From Candidatus Firestoneibacteriota bacterium (GTDB taxonomy: Bacteria; Oederibacteriota; D2-FULL-39-29): a stretch of 38,436 nucleotides of DNA. Positions 7,550 to 15,647 of the stretch are shown here, in pieces. The notes beneath the pieces are model-generated. The model was given only the letters and a program-made list of their open reading frames with translations, did not search any database and was not told the origin of the DNA. Position 1 is the first letter of the stretch. Every line of letters begins with the position of its first letter. The translations under genes and the position numbers were made by a program. The stretch spans positions 1-38,436 of the forward strand of contig CAITEH010000022.1 of the NCBI GenBank assembly GCA_903891415.1. Reading direction: 5' to 3'.

Positions 7550-10333
7550 TTAGTATTGCCCGGTCTCCTTTAAGACAGACGCGCATCTCGCGCAAAGCAA
7601 GGGATGTTTTTCATCTTTGCCCACGGTCGCGCTGAAATTCCAGCATCTCTCGCATTTTGTACCGTCGGCTCTGGTAACATCTAGCGTATTTTCGGGGCCG
7701 TTCGCGCGGGTAATTGTGACCTGAGAGACAATGAATATGCCCGGCAGTTCTTTTTCATAGGTTTTAAAAAGCTTAAAGTCCTCTTCATCCTTAATGCCCG
7801 CTACCACTTTCGCTTCATAAGGATGCCCGATCACCTTCGTGTTCCTCAGGCCTTCAAGGAGTTTCAGCGTTTCGGCTCTCAGAATTATCAACTTCCCGTA
7901 TTTATTTTTTATCTCCGGGTTTTTATATTTTTCTTCGCAAACCGGCCACAGGGCAAGATGCACGCTTGGAACATTTTCCGCGGAGCCAAGTTTTGACATT
8001 TCCTGCCAGATCTCTTCCGCGGTGCAAGCGAGGACCGGAGCCAGCATTTTGGTTAGCGCCAGGAGTATCCTGTGCATTACAAACTGGGAACCTTTTCTTA
8101 TTTCCGAGTCCGCCGCGTTAACGTAAAGGCGGTCTTTAAGTATATCGAGATAGAAAGAGCTTAAGTCCACCACGCAAAAATTATAGATCTCCTGGTAGAA
8201 CTTGAAGAATTCGTATTTTTCGTAATAACCCGTCGCGTCCTTGATAACTTCCTGCAGGCGGTCAAGCATATACTTATCCAGGTCCGTAAGCCTGTCATAC
8301 GCCGGATCTTTTTCACCGGGTTTGTAGTCATAAAGATTGCTTAAGAGATATCTTGCCGTATTACGGAGCTTTCTATACGCGTCCATAAGCCGGGCAAGTA
8401 TCTCCTCGGAAAACCGGATATCATCGGCATAGTCAGAAGCCGCGACCCAGAGCCGCAGAATATCCGCGCCGTACTTTTTGCAGGCCTCTTCGCTTGTTGT
8501 AAGGTTACCCAGTGATTTGGACATCTTTTTACCTTCGCCGTCCACCACATAGCCGTGCGTCAAACAGTTCTTAAAAGGAGCTTTCCCTTCAAGGGCTATT
8601 GACGTAATGAGGGATACCTGGAACCAGCCGCGATGCTGGTCACTGCCTTCCAGATATATTTCACAGGGCCAATCCAGTTTTGGATCGTTTTTTAGCACCG
8701 CAAAATGGGAGCAGGCGGAATCGAACCAGACATCAAGAATATCGGTATCCTGTTTAAACTCCTTAGCTTTACATTTTTTGCAGGTATACCCCGCAGGCAG
8801 AAAATCTGCCGCCGGGCGGGAGAACCACGCTTCGCTGCCTTCCTTTCCAATTATTTCCGTTATTTTTGAAAGCACGTTTTCATCCAGAACGGGCTCAGAA
8901 CATTTTTCACAGTAGATGACCGGAACAGGAACACCCCAGAAACGCTGTCTTGAAAGGCACCAGTCAGGCCTGTTTTCAAGCATACCTTTGATCCTGTTTT
9001 CTCCTGCCGCGGGATACCACTTTATCCCGCCTGCCAGTTCAAGCATATTTTTTCTGAGTTCTTTATGCTCGACACTTAAGAACCATTGTTCCGTGGTCCT
9101 GAATATTACGGGTTTACGGCATCTCCAGCAATGCGGATAGGAATGACTGATCTTTTCTTCAAAAAACAAGGCGCCTTTTTCTTTGAGCAGTTCTATTACC
9201 AGAGGATCCGCTTCAAAGACCTTCTTTCCTTCAAAAAGTTTTACCTCAGAGGTGAACCTGCCGGCGTCATCAAGCGGGCTCATCGGTTTTATACCGTATT
9301 TTTTACAAATGAAGAAGTCTTCTTCCCCGTGTCCCGGCGCAGTATGGACACAGCCGGTTCCATCCTGATCCGTAACATGTTCGCCCAGTATAACTAATCC
9401 TTCCCGGCCCATGAACGGGTGCAAGTATTTTATTTTTTCCAGCTCCCGGCCTTTTATGCCCGCTTTAACCGCCAAAAATTCATTACCGCCTATCTTGGCT
9501 TTTACGGCTTCAACAAGCTTGGAAGCCAGTATCAGATATTCACCGTTTGTTTTAACGACAGAATAATCTATTTCCGGATGCAAGCAAATAGCCAGATTGG
9601 AAGGCAAGGTCCAGGGAGTTGTCGTCCAGATGAGTAAACTGACTTTTTTCCCCGCGGTCTCCGGGCAGAATTGTTTGAGCGGATCTTTAAGCTGGAACTT
9701 TACATAAACTGCCGGGGAGGTTTCATCGGAATACTCTACTTCCGCGTCAGCCAGCGCAGTCCTGTGATTCAGGCACCAGAGCACCGGCCGCAAACCTTTG
9801 TAGATATAGCCTTCTTTTACCAAACGGGCAAAAGTCCCTACTATGGCCGCTTCATAGCTGTGGTCCAAAGATAAATAAGGATGTTCCCATTCTCCAAGGA
9901 TACCCAGACGTTTGAACTGCGTTTTCTGGATACCGACATATTTCAAAGCGTAATCCCTGCAGGCCTTTCTAAATTTAAGCAGGCCCTCTTTGGTGTTTTC
10001 AATTTTGTGCTTTTCCGTTACTTTATGTTCTATAGGCATGCCGTGGCAGTCCCAGCCGGGAACATAAGGTGAGTCAAAGCCCTGCATGGTCTTATATTTT
10101 ATTACCATGTCTTTTAAAACTTTATTGAGCACGGTCCCGACATGAATATCCCCATTGGCATAAGGCGGCCCGTCATGAAGGACAAATTTTTCACTGCCTT
10201 TTCTTGCGGCCCGTATCTTGTCGTAAATTTTTTCCGCATCCCAAAGGGAAAGTATGGCCGGTTCTCTCTGGGGCAGTCCGGCCTTCATAGGAAAAGATGT
10301 GTTTGGAAGATTTATTGTTTTACCATAATCCAT
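7550..10333 (-). CDS. ileS: Isoleucyl-tRNA synthetase
   Basis: A 927-residue class I aminoacyl-tRNA synthetase of normal bacterial length. The HIGH-type motif is HVGT at residues 64-67. The editing domain CP1 is recognisable ('LLIWTTTPWTLPSN' and 'CVHTAPGHGEEDF'). The KMSKS loop is exact ('GKKMSKSLGN'), and the C-terminus carries a zinc ribbon (CERCWNF...CARC). This is the bacterial type with intact zinc fingers, not the mupirocin-resistant eukaryote-like type. It heads the ileS-lspA-lgt-rluD operon. The start has AGGG seven bases upstream. The 170-base upstream region holds a plausible promoter and a REP pair but no T-box features. Confidence 0.98.
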   Translation of the reverse strand: MDYGKTINLPNTSFPMKAGLPQREPAILSLWDAEKIYDKIRAARKGSEKFVLHDGPPYANGDIHVGTVLNKVLKDMVIKYKTMQGFDSPYVPGWDCHGMPIEHKVTEKHKIENTKEGLLKFRKACRDYALKYVGIQKTQFKRLGILGEWEHPYLSLDHSYEAAIVGTFARLVKEGYIYKGLRPVLWCLNHRTALADAEVEYSDETSPAVYVKFQLKDPLKQFCPETAGKKVSLLIWTTTPWTLPSNLAICLHPEIDYSVVKTNGEYLILASKLVEAVKAKIGGNEFLAVKAGIKGRELEKIKYLHPFMGREGLVILGEHVTDQDGTGCVHTAPGHGEEDFFICKKYGIKPMSPLDDAGRFTSEVKLFEGKKVFEADPLVIELLKEKGALFFEEKISHSYPHCWRCRKPVIFRTTEQWFLSVEHKELRKNMLELAGGIKWYPAAGENRIKGMLENRPDWCLSRQRFWGVPVPVIYCEKCSEPVLDENVLSKITEIIGKEGSEAWFSRPAADFLPAGYTCKKCKAKEFKQDTDILDVWFDSACSHFAVLKNDPKLDWPCEIYLEGSDQHRGWFQVSLITSIALEGKAPFKNCLTHGYVVDGEGKKMSKSLGNLTTSEEACKKYGADILRLWVAASDYADDIRFSEEILARLMDAYRKLRNTARYLLSNLYDYKPGEKDPAYDRLTDLDKYMLDRLQEVIKDATGYYEKYEFFKFYQEIYNFCVVDLSSFYLDILKDRLYVNAADSEIRKGSQFVMHRILLALTKMLAPVLACTAEEIWQEMSKLGSAENVPSVHLALWPVCEEKYKNPEIKNKYGKLIILRAETLKLLEGLRNTKVIGHPYEAKVVAGIKDEEDFKLFKTYEKELPGIFIVSQVTITRANGPENTLDVTRADGTKCERCWNFSATVGKDEKHPLLCARCASVLKETGQY

Positions 10334-10373
10334 TTATTTACCCTAAGCCCTCTAAACATCAGATTTTATAACG

Positions 10374-10402
10374 ATTTTACCATATTACGGATAGATTTGC
10401 AA
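10374..10402 (-). promoter_or_regulatory. ileS: Probable sigma-70 promoter of ileS operon
   Basis: Minus strand TTGCAA (10402-10397), 17-base spacer, TAAAAT (10379-10374). Each box differs modestly from consensus, but spacing and position (about 40 bases before the ATG) are right. Confidence 0.6.
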
Positions 10403-10446
10403 ATAATATAGCCAAATACCAGAAATTCCTCATCTTGGATATTTTT

Positions 10447-10499
10447 TGTAGTTGCCTCATTTATGAGGCCAAAAACGCTTGATAAATCAAGCAACTACA
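10447..10499. repeat. REP/BIME-like element: two opposed GTAG hairpins
   Basis: The outer arms TGTAGTTGC (10447-10455) and GCAACTACA (10491-10499) are perfect inverted repeats. Inside are two further palindromes: GCCTCAT-TT-ATGAGGC (10454-10469) and GCTTGAT-AA-ATCAAGC (10477-10492). Each half reads GTAG, TT, then a hairpin. That is the layout of REP sequences recognised by RAYT/TnpA-REP transposases, placed head to head as in a BIME. It sits between ileS and the upstream TIM-barrel gene. No T-run follows on the minus strand, so a classical terminator is unlikely. Confidence 0.8.
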
Positions 10500-10508
10500 G
10501 TTCTAGTA

Positions 10509-11369
10509 TTATCTGATTCTATCTTCTAGAGGAATTTCCGGACAAATAAGAAGGGTTTTTTCCATAAGTTTCATTCCGGTTTCGTATGCTTTTTTCAAGA
10601 ACTCTTCCGGGTCAACTTTCGGGTCTCTGAGGATAAGTTCAAAATTAACCGGTTTTGGATATTTATTTTTTTTCAGGGCGTTCATGACCCGGTTCCAATC
10701 AAGGTTGCCCCGGCCCGGCAGAGCGTGTTCGTCAGTTTTCCCGTGATTGTCATGCAGGTGCAAAGCAAAAGTCCGGGAGCCGTAATTTTCTATCATATTA
10801 ACCGTTCCCGCGATATTAGCGTGGCCTGAATCAAAACAAAAACCGAGGAAGGCGGGAGAATTTTTTTTAAACAGCAGTTCCAGCTGTTCGATCGCAACAG
10901 GAGTAATATTATGGGTGTTTTCAATAGCGAGCTTCACCTTCATTTTTTCGCATAAGGGCCGGGTTTCTTCTATACTTTTCCCGAGCTGTTTCCAGCGCTT
11001 AATAAATACCGCTTCTTCCAAAGCATTTATCGGAGGATGGACGACCACGCAATCACCGCCCAGCTTTCCCGTAAAATATATCCTGTTGGCCAGAAGCCGC
11101 GTTCCTTTTTTGCGTTCATTTTCTTTGTCCGCAGCAGGCTCGCATACCAGGTCGATAGCGGCATTATGCGTATCAAGAAGCCCCAGGTCATATTTTTTTA
11201 AAAGCTTTTCCAGGCCGGTAATATAAAAATCTTCATAAAGAACGTCTTTGACCCAGTGTTCGCACCAGTGGATATATTTGAATCCGGCTTTCGCGATAAG
11301 CCGCAATTTCGGTTCTATCGGCCCGCCGTCATCCGCATAATCGGTCGTTATGGCTATTTCATTTTTCAT
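10509..11369 (-). CDS. Xylose isomerase-like TIM barrel (sugar phosphate isomerase/epimerase family)
   Basis: A 286-residue cytoplasmic protein of the AP-endonuclease-2/xylose isomerase-like fold. Metal-ligand motifs of the family are visible: 'VVHPP', 'LAIENTH' (Glu), 'GFCFDSGHAN' (Asp and His), 'ALHLHDNHGKTDEH' (His and Asp) and near the end 'NFELILR' (Glu). Members isomerise or epimerise sugars and inositols or cleave abasic DNA; the specific substrate is unknown. It is the last of three same-strand genes (galT, ABC ATPase, this one), and a role in carbohydrate handling would suit the galT neighbour. The ribosome binding site is weak. Confidence 0.85.
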   Translation of the reverse strand: MKNEIAITTDYADDGGPIEPKLRLIAKAGFKYIHWCEHWVKDVLYEDFYITGLEKLLKKYDLGLLDTHNAAIDLVCEPAADKENERKKGTRLLANRIYFTGKLGGDCVVVHPPINALEEAVFIKRWKQLGKSIEETRPLCEKMKVKLAIENTHNITPVAIEQLELLFKKNSPAFLGFCFDSGHANIAGTVNMIENYGSRTFALHLHDNHGKTDEHALPGRGNLDWNRVMNALKKNKYPKPVNFELILRDPKVDPEEFLKKAYETGMKLMEKTLLICPEIPLEDRIR

Positions 11370-11415
11370 TCCGCCCGCCCTTGGAAAACTTTACCTTTTG
11401 CTTAAATTGCCCGCT

Positions 11416-12249
11416 TCAAATAACATCCGCCCGGTAACCCCTGCCGGTTTTTATCAGTTTGATCCTTGCGTCATAAAGCCGCGAAAGGTTCTTTGTATTC
11501 AGGGTATTTTCCAGCTGGCCATCCCTGAAGATCCTGCCTTCTTTAAAGAGTACGGCCCGTTTTATTTCAGGAATAATATCCTCGAGATTATGGGTCACCA
11601 GAATAATACTGGTACCCCTTTTGGCTATTTTGGAAAGTATTTTTCTGAAGCAGTCTGAAGCTTTCATATCAAGCCCGCTGGTCGGTTCATCCAGCAGCAA
11701 GGTATCCGGTTCATGCGCCAGAGCCCGGGCAATAAGCGCCAGGCGGGCCTCTCCTGTCGAGACCGCGCTCATAGCGCGTTCTTTTAAATGAGAAATGCCG
11801 AGGAATTCCAGGGTAGCTGCGGCTTTTTGCTTCATGGCCGGCGTAACGTCTTCTCTCCAGATACCTATACTAGAAAAATAGCCCGAGAGAATATTGTCAA
11901 ATACGGATATTTCACCGAGCTCGGAATTTAGGAACGCAAATTGGAGTTCCGGGGAGATGATACCCATATGGCTTTTTAGTTCAAAAATATGCCAGTCTTC
12001 CCGTCCAAAAATATCGAATATGACCGGCTCTTTTTTCAGTTCGGGATACCTTTTTCTGATAATTAGATTGATAAATGAGGATTTTCCGGAACCATTCGGG
12101 CCGAGAATAACAACATTTTCCCCGGGCAGGATCCGGAGCTCGTTAATATCAACAGCTCTCTTGCCTTCAATATAGTCATAGATCAAAGAGATATTTTTAA
12201 AATGTATGACCGGTATGCCCGCTTTTTTTTTCTTTGCTGAAATTTTCAT
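11416..12249 (-). CDS. ABC-type ATPase without partner permease
   Basis: This is a 277-residue single ABC domain. Walker A is GPNGSGKSS, Walker B is 'TLLLDEPTSGLD', and the H-loop His lies in 'ILVTHN'. The signature is 'VSTGEAR' instead of LSGGQ, as in ModF/YlmA-type ATPases. 'FAFLNSELGEISVFDNILSGYFSSIG' also fits that group. ModF-type proteins are usually two-domain; here there is one. No membrane or binding component lies next to it, so it may be a regulatory or orphan ATPase. It is downstream of galT with a 75-base gap holding no clear promoter or terminator. Confidence 0.85.
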   Translation of the reverse strand: MKISAKKKKAGIPVIHFKNISLIYDYIEGKRAVDINELRILPGENVVILGPNGSGKSSFINLIIRKRYPELKKEPVIFDIFGREDWHIFELKSHMGIISPELQFAFLNSELGEISVFDNILSGYFSSIGIWREDVTPAMKQKAAATLEFLGISHLKERAMSAVSTGEARLALIARALAHEPDTLLLDEPTSGLDMKASDCFRKILSKIAKRGTSIILVTHNLEDIIPEIKRAVLFKEGRIFRDGQLENTLNTKNLSRLYDARIKLIKTGRGYRADVI

Positions 12250-12324
12250 ATTTTTTTAAGAGTAAAATAACTCGGGAAGGCCGCCGGAAAACTGTTCCGC
12301 GGGTTCACCCTTTGGACAAACTCC

Positions 12325-13326
12325 TCAGATCTCGACTTCTCTTAAATACTTGGCAGCTTCTTCGGGCGGTGTCGGGTTTATATAGAAGCCTGAACCCCAT
12401 TCAAAACCGGCGAGTTTTGTAAGTTTTGGAATTATTTCCATATGCCAGTGCGTATAGACACCTTCCGGTTTTCTTAACGGAGCGGTATGAATGATATAAT
12501 TGTAAGGCGGGTCATTCAACGCTTTTTTGATCTTCATGAGCGAATCTTTCAGTATTCTGGCCATATCAAAGGACTGTTCTTCATTTATATTAATAAAATC
12601 CGTATTGTGTGTTTTTGGAAGGATCCAGGTTTCAAAAGGAAATCTCGGAGCAAAAGGCGCGAAAGCAACAAAGTATCTGTTTTCCAAAATGATCCTCTGG
12701 CCGTCTTTCATCTCCTGTTTGATCATATCGCAAAAGACACACCTTTCCTTATATTCAAAATGATGTTTGGCGCCTTCAAGCTCTTCAAGGACTCTCTTTG
12801 GAATAATGGGGGTGGCTATAAGCTGTGAATGCGGGTGCTCCAGGGTCGCGCCCGCCGCGTCCCCATAGTTACGGAATAACAGGATATATTCAAACCTGAG
12901 GTCGTTTTTAAGGTCCAGGCACCGCAGCTTATAGGTCCAAAGTACCTTCTGCACCTGTTCGTAAGAAAAATCCGCCATGGACTTGTCATGCTCGGGAGTT
13001 TCAATAATTATTTCATGCGCGCCCACGCCTTCCATCATATCGTACATACCGTCGCCCCGCCTGTTCAGCTCGCCTTCCACGCGAAGGACCGGAAATTTAT
13101 TGGGAACAACTCTTACTTCCCACCCCGGCTGGTTTTTTCCGGTATTTGAGGGCCGCATGGCAATAATCTCAGAAGGGGTCTTTTCTTCACTGCCGTTGCA
13201 AAAGGGGCAAAATCCCCCCTTTTTTTTATCTACAGCATGATCCAAAAAATCTGTGGGCCTTTTTGACCTGTCAGTAGAAATTATTACCCACCTGTTAGAA
13301 ACCGGATCTTTTCTAAGTTCTGGCAT
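12325..13326 (-). CDS. galT: Galactose-1-phosphate uridylyltransferase
   Basis: A 333-residue HIT-superfamily enzyme of the Leloir pathway, exchanging UMP between UDP-glucose and galactose-1-phosphate. Zinc ligands CPFC occur at residues 40-43. The active-site motif is HPHSQ, whose second His is uridylylated. A second CVFC pair and 'HWHMEIIP' near the C-terminus are also canonical. I place the start at the ATG at 13326, which has AAAGGAG six bases upstream; an in-frame ATG at 13347 has no such site and would add only seven residues. No galK or galE is present nearby, so the gene may serve sugar-nucleotide supply rather than galactose catabolism. Confidence 0.95.
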   Translation of the reverse strand: MPELRKDPVSNRWVIISTDRSKRPTDFLDHAVDKKKGGFCPFCNGSEEKTPSEIIAMRPSNTGKNQPGWEVRVVPNKFPVLRVEGELNRRGDGMYDMMEGVGAHEIIIETPEHDKSMADFSYEQVQKVLWTYKLRCLDLKNDLRFEYILLFRNYGDAAGATLEHPHSQLIATPIIPKRVLEELEGAKHHFEYKERCVFCDMIKQEMKDGQRIILENRYFVAFAPFAPRFPFETWILPKTHNTDFININEEQSFDMARILKDSLMKIKKALNDPPYNYIIHTAPLRKPEGVYTHWHMEIIPKLTKLAGFEWGSGFYINPTPPEEAAKYLREVEI

Positions 13327-13363
13327 GTATTTCTCCTTTCCGGACATTCAAGACCGCAGGAAA

Positions 13364-13392
13364 AGCATAACAAACACAATGGTTTATTGCAA
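13364..13392 (-). promoter_or_regulatory. galT: Sigma-70 promoter of galT with extended -10
   Basis: Minus strand TTGCAA (13392-13387), 17-base spacer, TATGCT (13369-13364), with TG one base upstream of the -10 (extended -10). Confidence 0.65.
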
Positions 13393-13428
13393 CTTGTAAA
13401 AGGCCGGCTTTGCTCCCGGGTTTTATTA

Positions 13429-14619
13429 TTATTTTTTTATCTTCGCTATAAGAGCCGGAACCACTTCAAAAAGATCGCCTACGATACCATAGGTAGCGAT
13501 CTCAAATATGGGCGCCTGGGGATCTTTATTGATGGCGATGATATTCTCTGAAGATTGCATACCCGCCATGTGCTGTATGGAACCTGATATTCCCACTGCG
13601 ATATAAAGTTTGGGACAGACAGTTTTGCCCGTCTGGCCGACCTGATGCGAGTAGGGTATCCAGCCGGCGTCAACTGCCGCGCGGGAAGCGCCGACAGCGC
13701 CGTTAATAAGCTGTGCGAGTTCGCGGATCAGGGCAAAGTTCTTGGCTTCACCCAGGCCTCTTCCGCCGGATACAATAATATCCGCTTCCGAGAGATTCAC
13801 CGTGGCTTCTTCCTCTTTTATGAATTCAACAAGGCGCGTCCTGGCAATGAGGCAGTCTTCCATAATGTTTTTTGTTATTATCAGGCCTTTTCTATTGGGA
13901 TCTTTTACCGCTTTTTTAAATACCTTGTGCCTTACAGTCGCCATCTGCGGCCTGAAGCTGGGGCAGGTAATGGTCGCCATAAGGTTGCCGCCGAATGCCG
14001 GGCGGGTCTGAAGCAGTAATTTTGTATAATCATCAATGTCCAGCTGGGTACAATCAGCAGTCAGACCTGTTTTTAGCATTACCGCGACTTTTGGGATAAA
14101 AGACCTGCCTATTGCGGTCGCGCCGGTCAGGATTATATTCGGTTTATACTCTTCCACGAGCGAAACCATCGCTTTGGCATAAGACTCGTCATTGAACTGG
14201 CCCAGGCAGTTGGAATCAATCACATAGACCTTGTCCGCCCCGTGCATGATAAGCTCATTGGCTTTGGCGGTAACATTGCTGCCGATCAAAACGGCACAAA
14301 GTTCTTCATTAAGCTGTCCTGCTAATTTACGGCCTTCATTCAAAAGTTCATAAACAACCGAAGCAATTTCGCCGTGCCTCTGCTCGGCGTAGATCCAGAT
14401 CCCTTTATAAAGCGCAAGATCCTGAGTTGCAGCCTTCCTGTCGATCTCAATAAGGATTGCTTTGAACTTCTTGCAGGCATCGATACAGGCCCCGCAGTAA
14501 TTACATTTTACAGGGTCAATAAAAGCTTTTTTGCCGGTCATAGTAATTGCGCCCTGCGCGCAGGAAGACACGCAAAGCTTACAGCCGACACATTTTTCGT
14601 TTAATACCTTAATTGCCAC
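13429..14619 (-). CDS. etfA: Electron transfer flavoprotein alpha subunit with N-terminal 2x[4Fe-4S] ferredoxin domain
   Basis: A 396-residue protein. Residues 1-60 form a bacterial ferredoxin domain with two CxxCxxCxxxC motifs (C10, C13, C16, C20 and C39, C42, C45, C49). The ETF alpha fold and C-terminal FAD domain follow ('SGGRGLGEAKNF', 'VGASRAAVDAGW', 'QVGQTGKTV', 'GISGSIQHMAGM', 'INKDPQAPIF'). Ferredoxin-fused EtfA is known from anaerobes such as the Acetobacterium lactate dehydrogenase and caffeyl-CoA reductase complexes, where the ETF takes part in flavin-based electron bifurcation. It pairs with etfB, which ends nine bases upstream, and with the acyl-CoA dehydrogenase. Confidence 0.96.
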   Translation of the reverse strand: MAIKVLNEKCVGCKLCVSSCAQGAITMTGKKAFIDPVKCNYCGACIDACKKFKAILIEIDRKAATQDLALYKGIWIYAEQRHGEIASVVYELLNEGRKLAGQLNEELCAVLIGSNVTAKANELIMHGADKVYVIDSNCLGQFNDESYAKAMVSLVEEYKPNIILTGATAIGRSFIPKVAVMLKTGLTADCTQLDIDDYTKLLLQTRPAFGGNLMATITCPSFRPQMATVRHKVFKKAVKDPNRKGLIITKNIMEDCLIARTRLVEFIKEEEATVNLSEADIIVSGGRGLGEAKNFALIRELAQLINGAVGASRAAVDAGWIPYSHQVGQTGKTVCPKLYIAVGISGSIQHMAGMQSSENIIAINKDPQAPIFEIATYGIVGDLFEVVPALIAKIKK

Positions 14620-14628
14620 AATTTCCTC

Positions 14629-15426
14629 CTAATTTATCAGCTTGGCATCTCTAAGTTTATTCGCAACTTTTTCGCACTTTTCTTCTACGGTAGCGCCTTC
14701 TATCATCTCTTTCTTTCCGCTCCGGACCGGGACAAAAACCCGGTTAACCAGAGTGGGAGATCCGTGCAGCCCGATGAAATCCGGGTCGCATTCTATATCT
14801 TTGGCGTTCCAGACCACCGGCTTATAATTTTTTGCTTTCATTTTTCCCCTGAGCGATTCAATCCTGGGTTCGTTGATCTCCTTTACCACAGAAAGAAGGA
14901 GAGGCATGGTGCTTTCGATAACTTCATAGCCGTCTTCCATCATTCTTTCAACGGCCATTTTTTTTCCGGCTTCATCATATTTTTCTATTTTTTTTACCCA
15001 GGCAACAAAAGGAATATCGAGCCAGTGGGCGATACCGGGACCAACCTGGGCGGTATCTCCGTCCATGGCCTGTTTTCCGGTGAGAATAACATCCGTCCCG
15101 CCAAGTTTCTTTATGCCCTGTGCCAGAGTGTAGGAAGTAGCGAGGGTATCAGAACCCGCAAACGCGCGGTCTGATAACAGGACTCCTTCATCCACCCCCA
15201 TTCCTATGCAGGTCTTAATTGCCTGGTCCGCCTGGGGCGGCCCCATTATTATTACGGTAACTTTTCCGCCAAACTTTTCTTTTAAGCGGAGCCCTTCTTC
15301 AACCGCATACATATCAAATGGATTAACTATTGCTTCAACGCCTTCGCGAATAAGCGTATTGGTTGCCGGATTGATAGCGACCTTTGTAGTGCCAGGAACC
15401 TGTTTGATGCAAACTACTATGTTCAT
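14629..15426 (-). CDS. etfB: Electron transfer flavoprotein beta subunit
   Basis: A 265-residue ETF beta subunit, partner of the adjacent EtfA. It starts 'MNIVVCIKQVPGT', as most family members do, and the ETF signature 'AVEEGLRLKE...VTVIIMGP' and 'GKQAMDGDTAQVGPGIAHWL' are intact. In bifurcating ETFs this subunit holds the second FAD/NADH site. I place the start at 15426, where GGGAG lies six bases upstream; an in-frame ATG at 15465 would add a 13-residue tail with no family similarity. The gap to the acyl-CoA dehydrogenase upstream is 221 bases and carries a repeat. Confidence 0.97.
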   Translation of the reverse strand: MNIVVCIKQVPGTTKVAINPATNTLIREGVEAIVNPFDMYAVEEGLRLKEKFGGKVTVIIMGPPQADQAIKTCIGMGVDEGVLLSDRAFAGSDTLATSYTLAQGIKKLGGTDVILTGKQAMDGDTAQVGPGIAHWLDIPFVAWVKKIEKYDEAGKKMAVERMMEDGYEVIESTMPLLLSVVKEINEPRIESLRGKMKAKNYKPVVWNAKDIECDPDFIGLHGSPTLVNRVFVPVRSGKKEMIEGATVEEKCEKVANKLRDAKLIN

Positions 15427-15450
15427 ATTATTCTCCCAACATAAAACGCT

Positions 15451-15581
15451 AATGACAAATGACAATTTACAAATTAAGATTTTTTGTTGGAGAAAAACCG
15501 TCTCCGCCTTTAATATATTATTTTAAATAAAGCGGTGGTTTTTATCCGCTTACCTTATATCGTCCTTCGTAATTTGTCATT
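15451..15581. repeat. Inverted repeat AATGACAAAT/ATTTGTCATT around a small hairpin-rich insert
   Basis: A 10-bp perfect inverted repeat (15451-15460 and 15572-15581) encloses 111 bases. Inside are GGAGA/TCTCC (15489-15505) and AAGCGG/CCGCTT (15530-15551) hairpins. It lies between acyl-CoA dehydrogenase and etfB. This could be a degenerate MITE-like insertion. The second hairpin followed by TATTT on the minus strand could also act as a weak attenuator between the two genes. Confidence 0.45.
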
Positions 15582-15647
15582 CATACTTCTATTTATTTAA
15601 GGTTTCTTCCGGTCACTGCTTGCTGCCAGACTGTACTTGCCAAGCAT

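Noticed and set aside
10447-10499. Intrinsic terminator for the TIM-barrel gene
   Set aside because: The hairpin is followed by A residues, not T residues, on the transcribed strand; the GTAG layout fits a REP element better.
10334-10508. T-box or other riboswitch before ileS
   Set aside because: The predicted leader is about 35 bases and the upstream palindromes are a REP pair lying above the promoter, with no T-box sequence or terminator/antiterminator pair.
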